Source: Selaginella moellendorffii
Lineage: Eukaryota; Streptophyta; Lycopodiopsida; Selaginellales; Selaginellaceae
Assembly: GCF_000143415.4 (NCBI RefSeq)
Contig: NW_003314280.1
Span: 2,091,549 to 2,155,548 of the forward strand
Direction of reading: 5' to 3'
DNA: 64,000 bases
Shown here: positions 44,091 to 53,828 of the stretch, in pieces
Layout: each line of letters opens with the position of its first letter
Numbering within the stretch: the first letter of the stretch is position 1
Translations under genes and position numbers: made by a program
Notes under the pieces: model-generated
Told to the model about the DNA's origin: nothing
The model's input: the letters and a program-made list of their open reading frames with translations, nothing else
The model's database searches: none

Positions 44091-45782
44091 ATGGTACGCA
44101 ACCTCGCCAAGAACACGCACACCACGGCGGCCTTGGATCCACCAGAGATCGCTTCCTACGCATCCACTCTCCGGCAATGCAATCGCTCGCGAAATCTGGC
44201 CCTGGGAAGGACAATCCACAAGAAACTCCGAGAGCTCGGGCTGGATCGGGTCACGAATCTCAGCAATCTCCTCATCCAGATGTATGGGAGCTGCCACTGC
44301 GTCGCGGAGGCGTCCCGGGTCTTCGCCACGATCAAGGAGCCCAACGATTTCTCCTGGAACGTGATGCTCACAGCGTATGCCCGAAATGGGCATCTTGCGG
44401 AGGCGCGGCGGTGCTTCGATCGAATGCCGCGCGCGTGGAGAGGAGTCTTCACCTTCAACACCCTCATGCTGGCCTACGCGCGGAAGGGAGACCTCCGCGA
44501 GGCGAGAGATCTCTTCGATCGCATGCTCTCTCGCAACACATTCTCGTGGAACGCGATGATCTCCTCCTACGCACGCGGCGGCAATCCTCGCGAGGCGCTG
44601 GAGCTCTGGAGAGCGATGGACATCGACCCCAATAGCATCACGCTCGCCAGTGCGCTCCACGCTTGCTGCGAGCTCGCCGATCTGGACGAGGGCAGGAAGA
44701 TCCACGCGAGGATCAAACACTCGGGGCTGGAGTCCAACATCATCCTGGCCACCGCGCTCGTCAATCTCTACGGGCGATGCGGCCGCGTGATGGACGCCCA
44801 GGAGATCTTCCACTCCATGGCCGATTCACAGGACGTGGTCCTGTGGACCGCGATGCAAATGGCGCTGGCGCGCAACGGCCGATTGATCCAGGCCAGCGCC
44901 CTCTTCGATCGGATGCCGCGCCGGGACGTGGTCTCCTGGACGAACATGCTGGTGGCGCACGCCAGCGATGGCGATCTGGGCCGCGCGGCTCGTATCTTCG
45001 GGGCGATGCCCGAGAGGAGCTCCGTGACCTGGACTGCGATGATCACGGCCTACGCCCAGAACGGCCGCCCGCGCGCCGCGATCCACCTCTTCCTCGCCAT
45101 GGATTGCGAGGGCTTCCCGGCCAACAGCGTCACATTCGTCACGATCTTCGACGCTTGCTCCAGCGTCGCGGACATCGCTCTAGGCCGGAGGCTCCACGCG
45201 GAGCTCCTGGATCTGGGCGCCGGGCAGCCGCCCCAGATCGATGTCTCGCTCGGCACCGCGATCGTCAACATGTATGGCAAGTGCGGCAGTCTCTCGGAAG
45301 CGCGATCGTTCTTCGATTCCATGCCGGATCGCAATGCCTGGTCCTGGAACTCCATGCTCGCAGCGTATGCTCAGAGAGGGCAAACGCTAGCTGCCTTGGA
45401 TCTCTTCAAGCTTCTCAATCTCCACGGCCAAGATCCCGACGAGGTCTCCTTCCTCGCGCTCTTCTCTGCGTGTAGCCACGCGGGGCTCCTCCGCGATGGC
45501 CACTGCTACTTCGTGTCGATCACGCACGACTATGGGCAGCGCCTGACGATCGATCACTACGTCTGCATGATCGATCTCCTGTGCCGCGCTGGGCGGCTCG
45601 CTCACGCGGAAGAGCTCCTCCACGCCATGCCCTTCTCGCCCAGCTCCACCGCCTGGACGGCGCTGCTCAATGGGTGTGAGATGCATCGCGATGTGGAGCG
45701 AGCGCGGGGGATTCCTGGGCGAGCGCTGGGTGACGATCACGGCCCCTATGTCTTGCTCTCCAATACGATGCTCGTGTCATAG
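44091..45782 (+). CDS. Pentatricopeptide repeat protein (PLS class, truncated E motif)
   Basis: Single exon, 563 residues. Start at 44091 (MVRNLAKNTHTTAALDPPE). Repeats such as YASTLRQCNRSRNLALGRTI, NFSW/DFSWNVMLTAYARNGHL, LVNLYGRCGRVMDAQEIF and GTAIVNMYGKCGSLSEARSF cover most of the protein. The end reaches HYVCMIDLLCRAGRLAHAEELL, then stops soon after GPYVLLSNTMLVS, inside what would be the E motif, so E2/DYW modules are absent. The stop codon lies within the coding end of the opposite-strand PPR. Expected role: organellar RNA metabolism. Confidence 0.9.
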   Translation: MVRNLAKNTHTTAALDPPEIASYASTLRQCNRSRNLALGRTIHKKLRELGLDRVTNLSNLLIQMYGSCHCVAEASRVFATIKEPNDFSWNVMLTAYARNGHLAEARRCFDRMPRAWRGVFTFNTLMLAYARKGDLREARDLFDRMLSRNTFSWNAMISSYARGGNPREALELWRAMDIDPNSITLASALHACCELADLDEGRKIHARIKHSGLESNIILATALVNLYGRCGRVMDAQEIFHSMADSQDVVLWTAMQMALARNGRLIQASALFDRMPRRDVVSWTNMLVAHASDGDLGRAARIFGAMPERSSVTWTAMITAYAQNGRPRAAIHLFLAMDCEGFPANSVTFVTIFDACSSVADIALGRRLHAELLDLGAGQPPQIDVSLGTAIVNMYGKCGSLSEARSFFDSMPDRNAWSWNSMLAAYAQRGQTLAALDLFKLLNLHGQDPDEVSFLALFSACSHAGLLRDGHCYFVSITHDYGQRLTIDHYVCMIDLLCRAGRLAHAEELLHAMPFSPSSTAWTALLNGCEMHRDVERARGIPGRALGDDHGPYVLLSNTMLVS

Positions 45783-47576
45783 ATCATCGCTAGAGGCACA
45801 GATCTTCGCGAGCGAGATGTAAGGTGAGGAGCTACCGGGGGTCATCTCGGAGATCAAGCTCGCAGCTCTCCAAGCTCCCTCGGTTTTCATCCCACCAAGC
45901 GAGCAAGCTCCAAGCAGCGCTCCCCAGGTGGGATGATCCGGGTGGTATGGCATGCTATCGATAAGCTCCTCGGCCGCCACCAATCGCCCAGATCGAGCCA
46001 GGAGATTGACAAGCCACGCGTAGTGCTCCGCCTTTGCTGCGATCCCAAAGTCCACAGCCATGGACGTCCAGAGCTCACATCCCCGCTCGAGCAGCCCCTC
46101 GTAAGCACACGCCGAGAGAACCCCCAGGAACGTCACGTCGTGTGGATCGACTCCTTGGTGGATCATGTCCACGAAGAGCTGGAGGGCGCGCTCCCGATTA
46201 CCGCTCTGGACGTCGGCGGTGATCATCGCGGTCCACGACACCGAGTCGCGCTCCTCCATGGCATCAAAGTGCCTCTTTGCGTTCTCGAAGCTGCCACACT
46301 TGGCATACATTGAGATGAAGGAGTTTCCAAGCTCGACGCTCCCCCGGCTTCCTCCAATCTCCTCGTCGATGAGAATTCCGGGAGTGAGCGCCGAGGCCTG
46401 CGAGCACGCATCGATCAGGCACAGGAAAGTTATCCCGTTAGGACGAACTCCCTCGATGGTCATGAGCTTGAACAGCTCCAGCGCCTCGATCGCTCGCTCG
46501 CTCCGCGTGTAGCAAGTGAGCATCGCGTTCCACGACACCAGGTCGCGCTCCGGCATGCCGTCGAAGATCCTCCTCGTCTCCTCGAAGTGCGCCATCTGCG
46601 AACACGCCAGAAACATGCTCGTCCATGACCGGATGTTCCACTGTGCCATTTTTTCAAACACCAGCCTCGCGCTCTCCAGATCGTTTCCCTGGCCGTAAGC
46701 AGCGATCAGCGCGTTCCAGGATCCGGCGTCTCGGTCCATCGCGAGGAAGATCTTCCTGGCTTGATCGATGTCTCCGGCTTCGGCATACCCGAACAGCATG
46801 CTCGTCCAAGTGATGGAGTTCGGACAAGGGACGCTCTGGAACAGCCTCCTGGCCTCCTCGAGCATTCCAGTGCGCGTGTAGGCGGGAAAGATCGAGTTCC
46901 ACGACACCGAGTCTCGGGCTGGAATGCGATCGAAGAGTGCCCGCGCTGCTCGAGCATCCCCAGCCTGGGCATTTGCCGTGATTAGAGCATTCCATGACAC
47001 AATGTTTCTCTCGGGCATTTTGTCGAATAGAAACTTTGCTTCCTGGAGCTGGCCAGTTCGGGAGAGCCCGGAAAGCAAAGCCGTCCACGAGACTACGTTG
47101 ACGACAGGCATTCTTGAAAAGAAGCTGCTCGCTTCAAGACAATCCCCGGACTGGGCATATGCAGAGACCATAGAGTTCCAAGACGCAACATCGCGCTGGG
47201 CCATTTTATCAAACATTTCTCTTGACTCGGCAATGTTTCCAGAATCCGCTAACGCAACCATGACCGCATTGCAAGAAACCGCGCTGTGCTCTGGCATTTT
47301 CCAGAACCATTTCCCGGCCTCGTTAAGATACCCGTTTTGGGCAAGAAGTGCCACCATGATTGTCCACGAGAAAACGTTTCTCCAGCACAACCTCTCAAAC
47401 GCTGCTCTGGCTTCGTCCAGGCTTCCCAGCCGCCCAAACATTTGGATGATGTGGTTGCCCAGAAACTTTTGGCTGTCCAGGCCCTTCCTTGCGAGCTCCC
47501 AGTGCAATTGCCTTCCATCTGATAGATGGTTACAAGCTTTCAACTTCAAAGCATAATCAGCCTCCACAAGCCTCAT
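45777..47576 (-). CDS. Pentatricopeptide repeat protein (PLS class, truncated E motif)
   Basis: Single exon, 599 residues from ATG at 47576 (MRLVEADYALKLKACNHLSD). A long run of alternating short repeats (for example VVSWTALLSGLSRTGQLQEA, NIVSWNALITANAQAGDARA, DLVSWNAMLTCYTRSERAIE), then GNSFISMYAKCGSFENAKRH and HYAWLVNLLARSGRLVAAEE. It ends PYISLAKICASSDDL, so the E motif is incomplete. There are more S-type than L/P-type repeats. The end overlaps the convergent PPR by 6 bp. Both genes lack DYW domains; any editing role would need a trans-acting deaminase (inference). Confidence 0.9.
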   Translation of the reverse strand: MRLVEADYALKLKACNHLSDGRQLHWELARKGLDSQKFLGNHIIQMFGRLGSLDEARAAFERLCWRNVFSWTIMVALLAQNGYLNEAGKWFWKMPEHSAVSCNAVMVALADSGNIAESREMFDKMAQRDVASWNSMVSAYAQSGDCLEASSFFSRMPVVNVVSWTALLSGLSRTGQLQEAKFLFDKMPERNIVSWNALITANAQAGDARAARALFDRIPARDSVSWNSIFPAYTRTGMLEEARRLFQSVPCPNSITWTSMLFGYAEAGDIDQARKIFLAMDRDAGSWNALIAAYGQGNDLESARLVFEKMAQWNIRSWTSMFLACSQMAHFEETRRIFDGMPERDLVSWNAMLTCYTRSERAIEALELFKLMTIEGVRPNGITFLCLIDACSQASALTPGILIDEEIGGSRGSVELGNSFISMYAKCGSFENAKRHFDAMEERDSVSWTAMITADVQSGNRERALQLFVDMIHQGVDPHDVTFLGVLSACAYEGLLERGCELWTSMAVDFGIAAKAEHYAWLVNLLARSGRLVAAEELIDSMPYHPDHPTWGALLGACSLGGMKTEGAWRAASLISEMTPGSSSPYISLAKICASSDDL

Positions 47577-48124
47577 AAAATGCTTAGGTCCAAATTAGCT
47601 TCGTTTATATGCATTTTGCAACAATTAAAACTAAACAATTAATTTTCATTTTAGGTGGGAAAAGCTTTGCCCTTAATCACGGGTGTGATCAAGCTTTGAC
47701 TTCCAAGGAATTCATATTTGTCATAGGTTTCCAAAACTTAGAATTGAATCACTTGGAGCCAATAAGTACATAAGATACACCATCAACTAACACCATCTGT
47801 GGAAAATAAGAGTCATAGAATGCATCACTCTACTCCAATCTGGTTATTGGGAAGTGAACATCAACTGGGTATAAAGCATACATACTATATGACAATGGCA
47901 TTGTATGGAGCAGAGTACTAAGCCAAGACTTGTAGGATAAATTAGAGGCTCTCAACAAATCCTTTCCTTTAACATAGTTTGGCCTACCTAATTCTTGTTC
48001 TTGACACTGGGCTTCTTCCACTGGAGATCCTCACGTGGAGATGCTACCTTCTATATGTTCATCGCAAGTACTTCTTGCACCATTAGGGGATGCTGTCATG
48101 TAGGAATCATAAGAGATGGCAAAC
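47577..48124. other. Boundary region between gene block and repeat block
   Basis: AT-richer sequence holding the upstream region of the minus-strand PPR. No gene or clear element recognised. Confidence 0.4.
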
Positions 48125-48841
48125 TTAGTGGTGTTGTTGTAGTTCCATGAGGAATTCATTGGCTTTGACTTGGATCTCCCCAGGAACTGGGACCGTGACA
48201 TCTAATAGGGTGGACAATGCGTTGAATCGGTTGGAGGCTGCCATGTTGACTTCAATGTGTAGTTCCTCCACAAGCATCCAGCCCAAGTACAACACCTTTG
48301 ATTCCTTCATTTTTGGAAGCTGCAGTAGTGGGGCAGACATGTAGTCTGTTGGTGGTGGACTGTTCCATCCTGGGGAGAGCTCGACTACCAGGATGGTCGG
48401 AGGAGCTGGAATGGAGCTGGTGCCGATGGAGAGGCATGGCACTAGCAAAGTGAGCCACAGGGATCCTTTTGGGGTTTCTGAACCGTGAGGCATGGCATCA
48501 GTGCTTTGTTTTCCCAGCAAAGCCTGAATGACTTGGTCCCTTTGCTACATGGTCAGGATGAGGTCGTTGCCCATTGGAGAGGGGGCATGTGAATTGGGAG
48601 CTTGTCCTTGTGTCTCATTAGCACCTTTGTCCATATAGGTGCCAAGTCCTTCAAGTGCTGGGGGGAGGGGTGGTGCCTTGACCATTGGTGGTGTTGCTGT
48701 GGATCTTGTGGCTAAGACTTTTCAGGATGAAGATGTGTTAGCTCCTCCTTTTGGCATCTTGGGGTTCTTTGTAGCTGGTTTTTTCCTCAAGACTTTGACA
48801 ATATCTGCTAATGATGTTGGGGAAGACATTGGGTTGCTCAT
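48125..48841 (-). pseudogene. Degenerate gag-like retroelement ORF with two in-frame stops
   Basis: One continuous minus-strand frame from an ATG at 48841 to a stop at 48125, interrupted by two stops (about 48723 and 48550) but with no frameshift. The protein is Pro/Ser/Lys-rich near its start, with a later helical segment (RDQVIQALLGKQ) and an acidic/neutral C-terminal part. The context (retroelement block, TRIM inserted next to it) suggests a decayed gag. No zinc knuckle was seen, so this is tentative. Confidence 0.35.
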
Positions 48842-48896
48842 TGTTTGCACCTTGTCTGCTTCCTTCTCCACGTGGGGGACATCAAGCTTTTATGGT

Positions 48897-49058
48897 TGTA
48901 GTGAACCTTATCTCTCTCCCCTTAAGCCAACTGAAAAAGGGGCAATTGTTTGATGAGAAAGCCTTTAGTGGCTATTTTATCCCCATTTATTTCCTAAAGT
49001 TCCAAAGACCCACAGTGACAATATATCCAAATTTCATCCCATGACTATATGCGTTACA
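48897..49058 (-). repeat. 3' LTR of TRIM copy A
   Basis: 162 bp, starting TGTAACGCATATAGTCATGG on the minus strand and ending in ACTACA. Confidence 0.8.
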
Positions 49059-49368
49059 CTCACCCCCCCGTTTAGGGTTTACTAGCACCTCTAACACCTC
49101 CATTTCCACACTGAATCTACTAATCCTTCAATTGTATAGACTAGTTATTCCACATGAGGCAACTAATCATCCACCCATACCGCAGTCCCACAGTGGATAC
49201 CTTTGTCTATGGATACTCCACATAAGAGGAAGGATATACGCATGGATGCTCAATACGTACGATTTCAAATTTAGGGGTAGGAATATACCTTGCTCAAGGG
49301 TATATTATATTTTTAAGTAACCACTAATAAATAGAAATTGAACCCATGCCATTTACTCCAATACCACA

Positions 49369-49530
49369 TATAGCGCACTTTATCTCTCTCCCCTTAAGCC
49401 AACTGGAAAAAGGGTAATTGCTTGATGAGAGAACCCTTAGTGGCTATTTTATTCCCATTCATCCCTTAAGGTTCTAAGGATCCACGGTGATAGTATATCC
49501 AAATCTCATCCCATGATCACATGTGCTACA
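49369..49530 (-). repeat. 5' LTR of TRIM copy A
   Basis: 162 bp, starting TGTAGCACATGTGATCATGG on the minus strand, ending CTATA instead of CTACA, followed by the primer site. Confidence 0.8.
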
Positions 49531-51599
49531 GTGGTGGTAGAGGATATTGTTTGAGCTTGATGGAAAGCTTCATCCCTGTGTTCTCTATTGCCGAGCATGG
49601 GGCAAGTACTGCCTCGGGCTCTTCCACGTCCTCTTGCTGGATCTGGACTGTGTCTGGGTGTGCCATAAGTGGAGCCTGTATGATTATTTCTTCTACTGAT
49701 TGTTCCTACTCGTCCACAAGGATCCCGCGTTTGTGTGCATGCTTTGTTCTTGGCATGTTCCATTGGCTCCGAGGGGCTGCAAGACGTTCAAGGATAAGTG
49801 CCACACCGAGGAGGAGAAGTGAGATTCCTGTGTCAAAAAAATGACTAGGGGCAGTGGTGCAAGGGGGGAACAACACTGTAGTGTTGAGAGCTTTCATTGG
49901 GGGACAGGCTGGAGAGCAGGGGAGAGGTGATAGCAGGGAAGTGGTGGAGGCAGTGGAGGAGAGAAGGGGGGAGGGGGGTGATGTAGCCACTGTAGAGCAC
50001 AGGGAGGGGAGGAGGCAAACCTTTGCGTTGGTGTTGAGTGTTGGGTGCTTCTATTTGCTCTGCTTCATGCTTCTGTGCTGGCGCTGGCGAGGTGAGCCGT
50101 GGACTTGTCTTTTTGCAGTGTGGGGTGGAATTTTTATCGTCGGGGATGAGGAGAGAGTGACTAGGTTACGTGGAGCTCCCCCAGGGGTGACATGTGTTGG
50201 CACGAGGTGTGTGGCCCACGAATGTGACTGGCAATTGGATTGTGCTGACATCCCTAGTCCTCGACTGTTGTGCTTGGGAATGTCTCGATTTTGTGGAGAC
50301 ATCATTAATGATTGCTAGGTCGAGGGAGGTGCATGATGATTCCCAAGGTACGTGGTACTGTGGGGGCTTAAATTCTCCAGTTGTGAGCGTGATGGTGCCA
50401 CCACTTAATCTGAACCATCTAGTGGCATGAGGAGTGATCGGGGCCATTGGCGAGATTTTGTTATGATCGCTCCCTTGTGTAAGATCGTAAGCCATAAAGG
50501 TGTGGATTTGGGCCGATTGTGAGTTGGGGTTGCAGGACTACGGCATTGACGAGCAGTCTGACAGGCAATCCAACCCATCCAATGTGTGTATGGGGCGCTG
50601 ATACCGTACTTTTGGCTTGGGTGTGCTCCCCGGCTCTTGCTGAGCATTGGATGTCACAAGCACCAATCCTGGTCGTTTCCGGGACTTAGCCGATTTCTAG
50701 ATGATTTTTGTTGAAGTAGCATGGAGTTCTCTTCCTAGGATCTCCAATTGCTTCGATTCTTGGCTCGGCAAGAACTAGATTGGCAGTGGGATCCTTGATA
50801 AAAGGCCATAACACTGCAATTTGTTGTGAGAGGAGAGGGGGGAGTTGCCAACCCGTCCACACTTCATGTTCACAACCATGGTGCTAAAAATAGGACACAT
50901 ACAAGGAGGACTGTGGGCATGTTCATGGCTTGGCCAGAGGGCATTCCTTGCTCAAGCTCTTCTGGATGTGCTTGTTAAAGGTGCTCGTGTTCAAGAGATA
51001 GAAGGTTCATGATAGTATGTGCTCAATTTGCTTCTCGTATACTTCTATCTCTTTTTAATGCTTCGAGCATCCTTCCCCCGATCCGGCTTGGCGTGTTGGC
51101 TTTTTTGTTCATGATATGGGGGATCAGGGGGGAACTTTTGCTATGTCCACACCTGGGTCCTCTTTTTTTAACTTTGTAGGGGTGCAAAGAGGATTATGGG
51201 TTGTGTAGCCATTAGTCCTATCGGTCTTGGAGGTCTTGAAATGATCCCTTCACTACCCAAATGGATCAGTGTGGACCAATTGTTGGGTGGAGTGAGCTTG
51301 AATAAGGGGAACCCAATGTAGATCTAGTGGAAGTGGTGAGAGAGGGAGTGTTAGAGAGTGTGTTTGTGGAGACCGCGCTAGATTAGGGGGGAGCTGAGAA
51401 GAATTGAGATCTCGGCACTTCCACCAACGAGATCGCTAAGCGTGTTCCGGACGTGCCCACGACCCCCCGAATAGTAAGGCGCTCAACTGCAAATCTATGG
51501 CACCAAAGATAGGAACTTGCCCGAGTGCTGTGAGCGTGAGAAGAGTGAGGGCATAGAGAGAAGGCACTGATACATTAGGGTTTCCATCTCTATCTCGCC
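49531..51599. other. Retroelement-derived sequence, unclassified
   Basis: G-rich on the plus strand, with only short frames (under 155 codons). It lies between TRIM A and the chromovirus remnant and has no protein signature I can name. It is probably the interior of a decayed LTR element. Confidence 0.45.
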
Positions 51600-52640
51600 T
51601 TCCCATAGTTTTGATTCCATCTTTGTGGTGGTGGATCAATTCACCAAGATGGCCCATTTCTTGCCTTGCTCGAAGTCCATCACTGGCATAGCAATGGCCA
51701 CCTTGGTGCTAAGGAGGTGTTTTGGCTTCACAGCCTACCAACAAACATCATCACCAATAGGGGACCTCAATTCATCTTCAGGTACTGACACCATTTTCTT
51801 GAGCTGCTTGGCATTCATGGCAACCTCTCATTGTTGCTGGAGCAATATCCTCATTGCTTCATCATAGCAAGATGATTGGGTGGACCTTTTGCCCCTCATA
51901 AAGTTCTCTTACAACAACTCTTGTCATTCTTCCATTCAGTACTCTCCATTCTTTGCCTATACTAGTCGTCACCCCCATTTTGATCTCTCTCACCCCCTTT
52001 CTTCCACCACTTTGACCATTCCACAGGCTAATGCTTTTTTCACTCATCTCCAAACCATTCACACCACCGTCTCCCATCATTTCCAATATGCCATTGAGTC
52101 TCATAAGCGCTTTGCCAATCATCATCGTCAACTAGCTCCTCCATATGCTATTGGCAACCATGTCTAGCTCCTTCACCACAACATCTCTACGAATCGACCT
52201 TTTAGCAAGTTGGACTTTAAGCACCTTGGCCCATTTTCCATCTTTGAGGTACTTAGTCCTCTTTCTTTTCATCTTGCTTTGCCTTCTTCTTATTGTTTGC
52301 ACTTTGTTTTTCACTCCTCTCTTCTCGAACCTTATATTTCCAACACCATTCCCAACCGCACTTCACCACCTCCTCCTGTTATCCTCCATAATGAGCCTAA
52401 ATTTGAAGTTGCTTCCATTCTTGACTCCAAAATCTCCCACAACCAACTCCTTTATCTTGTTAACTAGCTTGGTTATGGCTCTAAGGACCACTCCTAGGAG
52501 TTGGCCAAGCATCTGGCTCATTCCCCTCTTAAACTCCATGATTTTCACACTTGCTATCCTTATAAACCTAGTCCTCATTCTCTTGCTTCTACTTCTTCTC
52601 CCTCAGCTAATCTTCACACTCGCTTTGCTTATCCTTGAGG
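51600..52640 (+). pseudogene. Ty3/gypsy chromovirus integrase C-half plus chromodomain, decayed
   Basis: Fragments in several plus-strand frames. 51625 onward has VVDQFTKMAHFLPCSKSITG (integrase core start). Around 51900 is SYNNSCHSSIQYSPFFAY. Around 52215 is FKHLGPFSIFEVLSPLSFHL, then HSSLLEPYISNTIP. A chromodomain-like block near 52400-52540 (VASILDSKISHNQLLYLVN) is followed in another frame by a WELAKHLA-type end. Frameshifts and stops make it inactive. The order matches Tf1/sushi-type chromoviruses. No reverse transcriptase was found upstream, so the copy is truncated or interrupted. Confidence 0.8.
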
Positions 52641-52650
52641 GGGGGGGTAT

Positions 52651-53217
52651 TGTTAGGAAGCCCCCTTCCTACCATCAGATTCCTTGCCATTACCAATTTC
52701 CAAGCCATTATTCCAACTATTATCTTAGCCATTACCTAATGGCTTCCTTTGAGATTGATTCCTGTTCTTTGGGTGGTCTATGTAGCTCGGGCAACATGAA
52801 CCCCCAATTTGGGAGCTCAAAACCAATGGTCTTCATTCTTCCATTTGCATTTTAAAAGCGTAATAGTTATTGTAAAAACTCATCCACAATCAACACCAAT
52901 CTTGGGGATAATTTTCCCTTGACTTTTCTCATTTTCTCTTCTCAATTCCCCTTTTTTTTCCTTGATTTTTGGAGTTGGTTCTTGACAAAAGGTTACCCCA
53001 TGCACATAAATACCACCACCTCAAGCTCTTTTAGCAATAAGGTTGTTTCATGCTCTTTTTTTCTTTCTTTTTATTTCTTTTCTTCTCTCTTCTAGGATGT
53101 GATCCCATAGGTGGAGCAAGCATGAGGCTGGATTTCACTTTGAGGTTGTATCAATTCTTCTTGTCTAAAAGCTCAAGTATTTTTTGGATTATTTTTTAAG
53201 GTTTCTAGGTTTTTACA
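52651..53217 (+). repeat. Probable 3' LTR of the chromovirus remnant
   Basis: A G-rich polypurine tract (GAGGGGGGGGG, about 52637-52647) ends just before TGTTAGGAAGCCC, as expected for an LTR start downstream of a chromodomain. The right end (TTTTTACA near 53217) is a guess because no second LTR copy is in the window. Confidence 0.5.
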
Positions 53218-53633
53218 ACCTTAATACATTCCATATATTACCACTATCATTCTCCATCACTCACAATCATCATCTATTCATTCCTTTACTTTCTCCACCA
53301 CAATTTTGTACTTAATATAGTTTCTCACTCACTTTTCAACCACTTTTTATGCCATGCATACACAATCTTAGGGATCCCATTATATCACTATCTTCAACAT
53401 TAGTAAACATGACAGATGAACCAAGAATCAACAAAATCTAATATACCAAAGTCAAGATATAATGCAAAATCTTATAATGTAACAATTTTAGCCAAATCTA
53501 AGACATTTAGTAGTTGGTTTTCGAGAGTCAGTTGGATCTAATGCATATAAGAGACCAAGCATTACCATGGACAAATGTTTGTTCTTGATCCCAACAATTT
53601 CTTCCAACACAAATAATGATCTATGCACCAAGA

Positions 53634-53828
53634 TGTAAGTAAACAAACAAAATGACTCAAAAGATGATCCATAAAGGTTCAAATATAAAAGAAAAGGGTC
53701 TATGAATAATATTACACCCCCTTTCCCAATCAATTAAGGGTTTTATAATATTTGGTGTTAAATGTCCTTGGGTTTGAAAAGTATTACGTTATGTGACCTT
53801 TTGAGAAGTCTAAATTCAAGAACTTATA
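53634..53828 (+). repeat. Solo Cassandra-type LTR with decayed 5S rRNA core
   Basis: 195 bp, exactly the length of the Cassandra LTRs at 59872 and 60272. It aligns along its full length, from TGTAAGTAAACAAA to AACTTATA. Its 5S-like segment reads GTTAAATGTCCTTGGG then GTGACCTTTTGAGAAGTC. Many differences are G/C to A/T. No primer site follows and no clear target duplication remains. Confidence 0.8.

Larger units (their letters stand above)
48897..49530 (-). mobile_element. TRIM retroelement copy A
   Basis: Complete miniature LTR element of 634 bp on the minus strand: LTRs at 49369-49530 and 48897-49058 (162 bp each), termini TGTA...TACA. The primer site TGGTATTGGAGT directly follows the first LTR and a G-rich polypurine tract precedes the second (the C7 run near 49064 on the plus strand). 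Flanks ATGGT (48892-48896) and GTGGT (49531-49535) are a 4-of-5 target duplication. It codes for nothing, so it needs enzymes from another element. Same family as copy B at 57240. Confidence 0.85.
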
